Source of the DNA: JAZTYK01 sp045636925
GTDB taxonomy: Bacteria > Bacillota > Clostridia > Oscillospirales > Butyricicoccaceae
Length of the DNA: 11,727 nucleotides
NCBI GenBank assembly: GCA_045636925.1
Contig: JAZTYK010000034.1
Span: 1 to 11,727 of the forward strand
Direction of reading: 5' to 3'
Positions 7,527 through 11,727 of this stretch are shown in pieces (position 1 is the stretch's first letter; the number at the start of each line of letters is the position of its first letter). Under the pieces are notes generated by a model. The model had not been told where the DNA came from. It searched no databases and saw only the letters and a list, made by a program, of their open reading frames with translations. The translations under genes were made by a program, and so were the position numbers.

Positions 7527-8024
7527 TTATTTCTTTTCTTTCAGCAGATCGCGGATCTCAGACAGCAGAACTTCCTCGGCAGAGGGTGCGGGAGGTGCAG
7601 GTTCCTCGGCAGGAGTTTCTTCCTCTTCCTTCTTACCCATTTCGGCCAGACGGTTCAGGATGCGGACGATCCAGAACACCACCAGAGCCAGGATCAGGAA
7701 GTTGATGACAGCGGAAATGAAGTTGCCGTAGGTCAGGTAGTTCTGCACTTCACGAACCACTTCTTCGCCGGCTTCATTCACAATGGTCTCATAAGTAGGC
7801 TCTACCCAAGGCATACGGGGCAGGGCGAACTTGGCTTCGCTGAAATCAGCGCCGCCCAAGAAAATATTGACGACAGGCATGATCAGATCATTGGTCAGGC
7901 TTTTGGTGATGGTGGAGAATGCGCCGCCGATGATAGTACCAACTGCCAAAGCCATTGCATTGCCCTTAACAGCAAAGGTCTTAAAGTCTTCCAGCCAGGA
8001 GGGTTTCTTGATCTTGTTGCTCAT
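7527..8024 (-). CDS. mscL: Large-conductance mechanosensitive channel
   Basis: MscL, the homopentameric membrane pore that opens under tension to release solutes during osmotic down-shock. Predicted 165 residues, somewhat longer than the usual 130-150. N-terminal amphipathic segment SWLEDFKTFAVKGN, then TM1 with the family signature NAMALAVGTIIGGAFSTI (22-39) and LTNDLIMP (43-50). An external loop spans about 58-99 and TM2 about 101-123 (FISAVINFLILALVVFWIV). The C-terminus has an acidic, Pro-rich linker (about 132-150) before the helix EVLLSEIRDLLKEKK. Start chosen: ATG at 8022-8024 with AGAAGGA seven bases upstream. The open frame extends to 8060, but that extension is not conserved and lacks such a site. 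The 85-residue protein gene is downstream. Confidence 0.96.
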   Translation of the reverse strand: MSNKIKKPSWLEDFKTFAVKGNAMALAVGTIIGGAFSTITKSLTNDLIMPVVNIFLGGADFSEAKFALPRMPWVEPTYETIVNEAGEEVVREVQNYLTYGNFISAVINFLILALVVFWIVRILNRLAEMGKKEEEETPAEEPAPPAPSAEEVLLSEIRDLLKEKK

Positions 8025-8076
8025 TGTGTATTCCTTCTCTCTTTTGGTTTCCTTGGGCAAGAGTGCCCTTTTTTAC

Positions 8077-8105
8077 ATTATAAATGGAGCTGCGCCAAAA
8101 GTAAA
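8077..8105 (-). promoter_or_regulatory. Probable mscL promoter
   Basis: Minus strand: TTTACT (8100-8105), 17 bases, TATAAT (8077-8082). Perfect -10, four-of-six -35. Start expected near 8070, leader about 46 bases. Confidence 0.65.
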
Positions 8106-8130
8106 TATATTTTTACTACTGTCTCCAAAG

Positions 8131-8235
8131 GAAAATGTAGCTGAGTCCACTCTACTGCATTTTACAGGATTCACACAAGAGGATAACCGCTTTGTTGCAT
8201 TTCTCAGAGAAAAGCTTAACCATACCACAAGGTAG
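8131..8235 (+). pseudogene. Possible 3' remnant of an unidentified gene
   Basis: Plus-strand frame reading ENVAESTLLHFTGFTQEDNR and ending FLREKLNHTTR before TAG at 8233-8235. The residue mix looks protein-like and the tail is typical of a C-terminus. There is no start codon with a ribosome site, and the frame upstream runs into the mscL promoter and the mscL antisense strand. It could be a leftover gene end or chance. Confidence 0.2.
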
Positions 8236-8264
8236 TTGACTGGGACTTTCTATTTAATTATAAT
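8236..8264 (+). promoter_or_regulatory. Strong sigma-A-type promoter facing the relic gene
   Basis: TTGACT (8236-8241), 17 bases, TATAAT (8259-8264): 11 of 12 consensus bases. Start expected near 8271, about 24 bases before the GTG that could have opened the decayed gene. It may still feed transcription toward the CLC gene, as no terminator is visible between 8271 and 9063. Confidence 0.75.
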
Positions 8265-8294
8265 AAAGTACAACAAATAATGTCGATCATCGCG

Positions 8295-9042
8295 GTGAAA
8301 CAACGAAGCAGGGTTTGAGTCTTCTTTTAATCACTTTTCTTTTGATTTCCGCTTCTCTCTACCCACACCGTACGGAAAAGCATATATCTCGAAGGCGGCA
8401 AATCGGCGAGCACGGTCGAGACTCATGCCGACAGCAGCAAGGAAGAATGCACATATTACCCCAATGGCAACCGCAAAAGGCGGGTAATCACTGACCGATA
8501 CGGCAAGGTGGAAGCTTGGAACTATGCGGAAGACGGCAAATCGGGCAACGGCGTTTCGGATGCAGGTACTTATCATGAGACTTATCACAGCAACGGCAAA
8601 ATCGCTATCCGGCGGTTTGACGCTGCATCAGGATCTCAGCTGAATTATTACTGGGAAGATCATCAATACGATGACAACGGAACTCTGCTTACCCACAGCA
8701 AGATGCAGACCAATGACACGCTGTGTGTATCCACCTATCATTCCGATGGAAGCCACACCACGGTATTCACCTATGCTGACGGCGGTGGCCACATCGAGTA
8801 CTGGTACGGAAACAATCTGCTTGGCAGTCTGGATTCTGATGGCAGACTCCGGGAGGGTACAAGTCCCCAGCGCCGATTACAGCGGGCTTTTCGGCAGCAC
8901 AAACGGACAAGGTTCGATTCGCATACGCGAGGCAGTAAAATATGCTCCCATTGTTCGACCGTTTTCTGTCCTTTCGATGATTCACACTTCTATAATTCTG
9001 GCAGTTTATAAACACTTGCTAATTTTCCAATTAAATGAATAG
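8295..9042 (+). pseudogene. Decayed gene for a secreted repeat protein
   Basis: No intact CDS is present, but coding signal switches frame. GTG at 8295 reads a basic start (MKQRSRV) and stops at 8316-8318. The next frame (8318 on) reads SLLLITFLLISASLYPH, a typical signal-peptide core. From about 8360-8390 the coding signal returns to the first frame and runs to about 8850 in a Gly/Asn/Tyr-rich sequence, with Y-x-x-N/D-G units such as YYPNG, YHSNG, YDDNG and YHSDG, plus the looser YADGG. EGGKSAS (8391-8411) and EDGKSGN (8529-8549) suggest tandem units of about 45 residues. Near 8850 the frame probably shifts again: VQVPSADYSGLFGSTNGQG reads like protein in the +1 frame to TAG at 9040-9042, while the original frame runs to TAA at 9009-9011 with unlikely residues. 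There is no ribosome site before the GTG. The repeats recall MORN/YwqK-like or YD-type proteins; the family is not recognised. Confidence 0.6.
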
Positions 9043-9063
9043 AAAGAGATAAAGAGATTTACT

Positions 9064-10320
9064 ATGGCTTGGCTAGACAAACTACATCATCCCAAAGAAC
9101 TGATAAAAACTTTCATAAAATGGGGTCTTCTTGGTGTTCTGATGGGTCTTTTGGGCGGTCTGATTGGCGCAGGTTTTCATCACGCCCTGCATTTTGTAAC
9201 CCATGTGCGCGCTGAAAACAACTGGCTGATTTTTTTGTTGCCGGTGGGCGGCCTGTTTACCGTAATTCTGTACAGGCTGCTGAAATTGCAGAACAACCGG
9301 GGCACCAATGAAATCATCGATGCCACACTGGATGGACATCCGGTTTCTCCCGCAGTGTTTCCGGGCATTTTCTTAGCCTCGGTGGCCACCCATCTTTTCG
9401 GTGGCTCTGCAGGTCGGGAAGGTGCTGCACTGCAGCTGGGCGGTTCTGCCGCATCTTTACTTTCCAATCTTATCAAACTGAACACCGAAGAACGAAAAGT
9501 TATGGTAATGAGCGGTATGGCTGCCGTCTTTGCCGGCCTCTTTGGCACGCCCCTTACGGCAGCACTGTTCTGTATGGAATTTGAGTCCGTAGGCACGGTT
9601 TTCTCCCCTGCACTACTTCCCTGCTTTCTTGCAGCATTTGTGGCCAGTCAAGTAAGCCTGTGCTTCGGTGTGCATGCAGAGGGTGTTCTGCTGGAAGCTT
9701 CTTTGGGCATGGATCTGATCATCTTGGGCAAAATCGTGATTTTGGCTGTCGCAATCGCGGTTCTTGGCATCGCCATGTGCGCGCTCTTTCATAAGGCGGA
9801 GCATTTTGCACACCGCTATCTGCCCAATCCCTTTGTTCGCATTATCCTGGGCGGTACAATTATCATTACACTGACGTTGATCGTAGGGGATCACCGGTTC
9901 AACGGTGCCGGCATGGATATGGCGCTTTCTGCTGTAGCCGGAAATACCGACTGGTACAACTTCCTGTTAAAAATGATCTTCACCGCCGTAACGTTGGCCG
10001 CAGGCTTTAAAGGCGGCGAAATCGTGCCCACCTTCTGCGTCGGCGCTACGTTCGGGTGCCTGCTGGGTGGATTTTTGGGGCTTGATGCCAGTATTTGCGG
10101 CGCTTTAGGCCTGATCGGTCTCTTCTGCTGTGCCACCAATTCGCCCATTGCTTCTGTCATTCTAAGCATTGAAATGTTTGGCAGTGCCAATCTCTATCTC
10201 TTTGCTCTGGTATGTGTGATATGCTTTGTTCTCTCGGGCAACAGCGGCCTCTATGCCAGCCAGATTATTCAGTTCAACAAAGCTGATTTTAAAGAGAATC
10301 ATTACGACCGCATAAAGTAA
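9064..10320 (+). CDS. CLC-family anion transporter, CLC-F-like (possible fluoride/proton antiporter)
   Basis: Integral membrane protein of 418 residues with about ten or more hydrophobic segments and no CBS domains. It carries the CLC landmarks GGSAGREGAALQLGGS (113-128; gating Glu119), GGEIVPTF (317-324) and SGNSGLYASQ (391-400; Tyr397). The chloride-type GSGIP motif is absent; the aligned place reads NNRGTNEIID. The second glutamate, Glu319 in GGE-xxP, replaces the usual GGIFxP and is a hallmark of CLC-F fluoride/proton antiporters; Glu119, Glu319 and Tyr397 sit one residue off the positions I recall for the Enterococcus casseliflavus protein (118, 318, 396). It departs from typical CLC-F at GREGA (usually GREGT) and EIVP (usually EVTP), so substrate is uncertain. 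ATG at 9064-9066 is the natural start but has only a weak ribosome site (AAAGAGA). No fluoride riboswitch is visible upstream. The hairpin at 10324-10373 follows. Confidence 0.93.
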   Translation: MAWLDKLHHPKELIKTFIKWGLLGVLMGLLGGLIGAGFHHALHFVTHVRAENNWLIFLLPVGGLFTVILYRLLKLQNNRGTNEIIDATLDGHPVSPAVFPGIFLASVATHLFGGSAGREGAALQLGGSAASLLSNLIKLNTEERKVMVMSGMAAVFAGLFGTPLTAALFCMEFESVGTVFSPALLPCFLAAFVASQVSLCFGVHAEGVLLEASLGMDLIILGKIVILAVAIAVLGIAMCALFHKAEHFAHRYLPNPFVRIILGGTIIITLTLIVGDHRFNGAGMDMALSAVAGNTDWYNFLLKMIFTAVTLAAGFKGGEIVPTFCVGATFGCLLGGFLGLDASICGALGLIGLFCCATNSPIASVILSIEMFGSANLYLFALVCVICFVLSGNSGLYASQIIQFNKADFKENHYDRIK

Positions 10321-10323
10321 ATA

Positions 10324-10373
10324 CATATACAAAGGCACCCGGCAGAAAAATCTGCCGGGTGCCTTTGTATATG
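10324..10373 (+). terminator. 23-bp perfect hairpin between convergent genes
   Basis: Perfect 23-bp stem (10324-10346 with 10351-10373) and an AAAA loop, three bases after the CLC stop codon. The sequence is nearly symmetric, with CAAAGGC...GCCTTTG on both strands, so it can end transcription from either side. The T-run is short (TTTGTAT). Confidence 0.8.
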
Positions 10374-10413
10374 CCGGTAACAGCAAAAAAGCATTGTCTT
10401 GCTCATAAATATA

Positions 10414-10445
10414 ACAGAGGGAACGGATTGTTCCGTTCCCTCTGT
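10414..10445 (-). terminator. Terminator of the rrf2-rubrerythrin operon
   Basis: 14-bp perfect stem (ACAGAGGGAACGGA on the plus strand with TCCGTTCCCTCTGT), 4-base loop, followed on the minus strand by TATATTTATG. It lies 16 bases after the rubrerythrin stop codon. Confidence 0.82.
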
Positions 10446-10461
10446 AAAGTCTAACGATTTC

Positions 10462-11055
10462 TTATTTGAAGTAACGCTCCAGCAGACCCTTCAGTGCCTT
10501 GCCATGGCGGGCCTCGTCACGAGCCATTTCGTGGACGGTGTCGTGGATGGCATCCAGACCATTCTTCTTGGCGCAGATGGCCAGATCGGTCTTACCCTGA
10601 GTTGCGCCGAACTCGCAATCCACACGCCAGGCCAGGTTTGCCTTGGTGTCAGCCTTCATGTTGGCTTCCAGATCTTCGCCCAGCAGCTCAGCGAACTTGG
10701 CAGCATGCTCGGCCTCCTCGTAAGCGGCCTTTTCCCAGTACAGGCCGATTTCGGGATAACCCTCGCGATGTGCGATGCGAGCCATGCACAGGTACATGCC
10801 GACTTCGCTGCACTCGCCCTGGAAGTTAGCCATCAGTTGCTCGAAAATGTACTTCTTATCTTCTTCGGAAATATCGGGATTGTTCTTGACGGTCTTGGCA
10901 TAGATGCCGTATTCATGCTCGGCAGCCAGCTTCATCTCGCCCTTCTGCTCCACAAACTTGGAAGCGGGAACACGGCAGACGGGGCAGGTAAAATCAGCGG
11001 CCAGCTCTTCGGCAGTGTGGACATAACCGCAAACGCTGCAAACAAACTTCTTCAT
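10462..11055 (-). CDS. Reverse rubrerythrin (N-terminal rubredoxin domain + ferritin-like di-iron domain)
   Basis: Peroxide-scavenging protein of 197 residues that takes electrons through a rubredoxin centre to reduce hydrogen peroxide at a di-iron site; cytoplasmic. The rubredoxin-like domain comes first: Cys6-x-x-Cys9 and Cys24-Pro-x-Cys27. The di-iron four-helix domain follows, with Glu81 in GECSEVG, Glu114-x-x-His117 in EEAEHA, Glu148 in CEFGAT and Glu181-x-x-His184 in DEARHG. Having the rubredoxin part at the N-terminus is the reverse order of classical rubrerythrin and matches the clostridial 'revRbr' group, known for NADH-peroxidase activity. ATG at 11053-11055 has GGAGG seven bases upstream. 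It is the second gene of an operon, 26 bases after the Rrf2 regulator, which is the obvious candidate for its control. It is followed by the terminator at 10414-10445. Confidence 0.96.
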   Translation of the reverse strand: MKKFVCSVCGYVHTAEELAADFTCPVCRVPASKFVEQKGEMKLAAEHEYGIYAKTVKNNPDISEEDKKYIFEQLMANFQGECSEVGMYLCMARIAHREGYPEIGLYWEKAAYEEAEHAAKFAELLGEDLEANMKADTKANLAWRVDCEFGATQGKTDLAICAKKNGLDAIHDTVHEMARDEARHGKALKGLLERYFK

Positions 11056-11081
11056 AAACGTTCCTCCAATATAAATATTAT

Positions 11082-11492
11082 TTATTGCTTATTTTGAACG
11101 AACCGGGACATCTTGATGGAGTAAAACTCATCCTTCAGCCGACGGGTCATATCATTAAAAATATGGTGGAAGGCGCAGATGTTCTTGTCCCCTACACGGG
11201 TGCAATCGAAGTCACTGCTGAGGCAATGGTTCAACTCGAAGGGACCATCAATGCACTCGATAATGTGACCCATGGACAGTTCGCCGGGGTTCATTTCAAG
11301 CTTGTAACCACCATTCGCTCCCTTGGTAGAGGACACAATACCACCGGCACCAAGCTTATTCAGAATTTTCAGGGTGAAACGCAGGGTCACGCCGGTATGC
11401 TCTGCCAAAGTGCGGGCAGAAACCGTACCGCCGCTTTTCATCAGGTCGTAAACGATCCGAACCGCATAATCTGCTTCGTGGGTGATACGCAT
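11082..11492 (-). CDS. Rrf2-family transcriptional regulator, likely Fe-S sensing
   Basis: Winged-helix regulator of 136 residues. The N-terminus MRITHEADYAVRIVYDL and the HTH/wing region (TLAEHTGVTLRFTLKILNKL, then STKGANGGYKL, 28-65) are typical of Rrf2 proteins such as IscR, NsrR and CymR. Candidate cluster ligands lie in the C-terminal part: Cys90, Cys97 and Cys106, with His109 three residues after Cys106, and one more Cys at 80. Spacing C-x6-C-x8-C is wider than the C-x5-C-x5-C of IscR/NsrR, so cluster type and signal (oxidant, NO, iron-sulfur status) are inferred only. ATG at 11490-11492 has AGGAGG nine bases upstream. It is first in an operon with reverse rubrerythrin and probably autoregulates the promoter at 11523-11551. 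Confidence 0.94.
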   Translation of the reverse strand: MRITHEADYAVRIVYDLMKSGGTVSARTLAEHTGVTLRFTLKILNKLGAGGIVSSTKGANGGYKLEMNPGELSMGHIIECIDGPFELNHCLSSDFDCTRVGDKNICAFHHIFNDMTRRLKDEFYSIKMSRFVQNKQ

Positions 11493-11522
11493 GGGGTAAT
11501 TCCTCCTTTTGTTTACGGATTA

Positions 11523-11551
11523 AGTATACATTTTTTCTGCAGATTTGTCAA
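11523..11551 (-). promoter_or_regulatory. Promoter of the rrf2-rubrerythrin operon, possible operator
   Basis: Minus strand: TTGACA (11546-11551), 17 bases, TATACT (11523-11528). Two short palindromes lie inside it, TCTGCAGA (11536-11543) in the spacer and GTATAC (11524-11529) over the -10. Either could be part of a repressor site; no longer Rrf2-type dyad is obvious. Confidence 0.85.
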
Positions 11552-11595
11552 TCTCTGTTCGCTTGTATTTTACGAAAGTTTTTTCAAAAAAGGGG

Positions 11596-11624
11596 TTGAC
11601 ATTTTCCCTTAAGATGGATATAAT
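11596..11624 (+). promoter_or_regulatory. Fully consensus promoter of tRNA-Leu
   Basis: TTGACA (11596-11601), 17 bases, TATAAT (11619-11624), with A/T tracts just upstream (11578-11590) like an UP element. Start expected near 11631, about 7 bases before the mature tRNA. Divergent from the rrf2 promoter, about 45 bases apart. Confidence 0.9.
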
Positions 11625-11637
11625 CAATCTTGCACTT

Positions 11638-11724
11638 GCGGATGTGGCGGAATTGGCAGACGCGCATGGTTCAGGTCCATGTGAAAGCAATTTCATGGGG
11701 GTTCAAGTCCCTTCATCCGCACCA
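11638..11724 (+). tRNA. tRNA-Leu (anticodon CAG)
   Basis: Class II tRNA with encoded CCA. Acceptor GCGGATG (11638-11644) pairs with CATCCGC (11714-11720), discriminator A, then CCA (11722-11724). The anticodon stem CATGG/CCATG encloses TTCAGGT, with anticodon CAG at 11672-11674, decoding CTG. The long variable arm forms TGAAA-GCAA-TTTCA; T-loop TTCAAGT. CTG is the main Leu codon seen in the neighbouring rpoBC genes. Confidence 0.98.
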
Positions 11725-11727
11725 AAT

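Noticed and set aside
8055..8075. GGGCA-AGAG-TGCCC-TTTTTT hairpin read as a plus-strand terminator
   Set aside because: Only a 5-bp stem, inside the mscL leader, with no plus-strand gene ending there.
5876..8144. Long plus-strand frames at 5876-6988 (370 codons) and 7176-8144 (322 codons)
   Set aside because: They are opposite the M20, small-protein and mscL genes, all of which have clear family motifs or good ribosome sites and promoters on the minus strand.
8280..8318. ATG at 8280 opening a 12-codon ORF (MSIIAVKQRSRV)
   Set aside because: No ribosome site, and the stop falls at the frameshift of the decayed gene. It is better seen as part of the broken start region.
8968..8996. CLC promoter based on TATAAT at 8991-8996
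   Set aside because: No acceptable -35 at 16-18 bases. TTGCTA-18-TAGAAA (9016-9045) is also weak. The upstream promoter at 8236-8264 may serve the gene instead.
8940..9063. Fluoride riboswitch before the CLC gene
   Set aside because: Searched for because of the CLC-F features. No fluoride-aptamer-like conserved core or pseudoknot arms are visible in this A/T-rich stretch.
1..11727. CRISPR array, insertion sequence or phage element
   Set aside because: No regularly spaced direct repeats, no transposase or integrase motifs and no target-site duplications were seen.

Overview
The window looks like a chromosomal segment of a Gram-positive anaerobe of class Clostridia. Oscillospiraceae in the Faecalibacterium/Subdoligranulum range is my best guess. 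The reasons are AGGAGG-type ribosome sites, near-consensus sigma-A promoters, a reverse rubrerythrin beside an Rrf2 regulator, a CCA-encoding tRNA gene, and strong use of CTG/CAG and C/G-ending codons. The genus is inference from style, not from a database match.

Layout: bases 1-5670 carry the start of rpoC (its 3' end lies outside the window) and a complete rpoB, both on the minus strand and 17 bases apart. rpoB has its own promoter and a leader of about 150 bases; rplJ/rplL are not next to it. Two strong hairpins separate it from a minus-strand M20 amidohydrolase gene (6020-7108), which has its own promoter. Upstream of that is a minus-strand unit of mscL followed by an 85-residue protein gene, ending in a good terminator at 7191-7223.

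Bases 8106-9042 hold no intact gene. A consensus-like promoter (8236-8264) points into the broken remains of a secreted protein with degenerate Y-x-x-N/D-G repeats; the reading frame is shifted in at least two and probably three places. Next, on the plus strand, is an intact CLC-family transporter (9064-10320) whose key residues resemble the CLC-F (fluoride/proton) clade. Two perfect hairpins lie between it and a convergent minus-strand operon of an Rrf2-type regulator and a reverse rubrerythrin. That operon's promoter is divergent from a fully consensus promoter driving tRNA-Leu(CAG) at the right edge.

How the parts work together: the left half is core transcription machinery, with rpoBC almost free of TTA, CTA and TCA codons. 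The middle is envelope and ion homeostasis (MscL, CLC) and peptide or amide metabolism. The right end is a peroxide/iron-sulfur stress module. No CRISPR array, insertion sequence or complete mobile element is visible. The most unusual places are the relic region, the variant CLC, the mscL-linked small protein and a possible small RNA facing the rpoB promoter.
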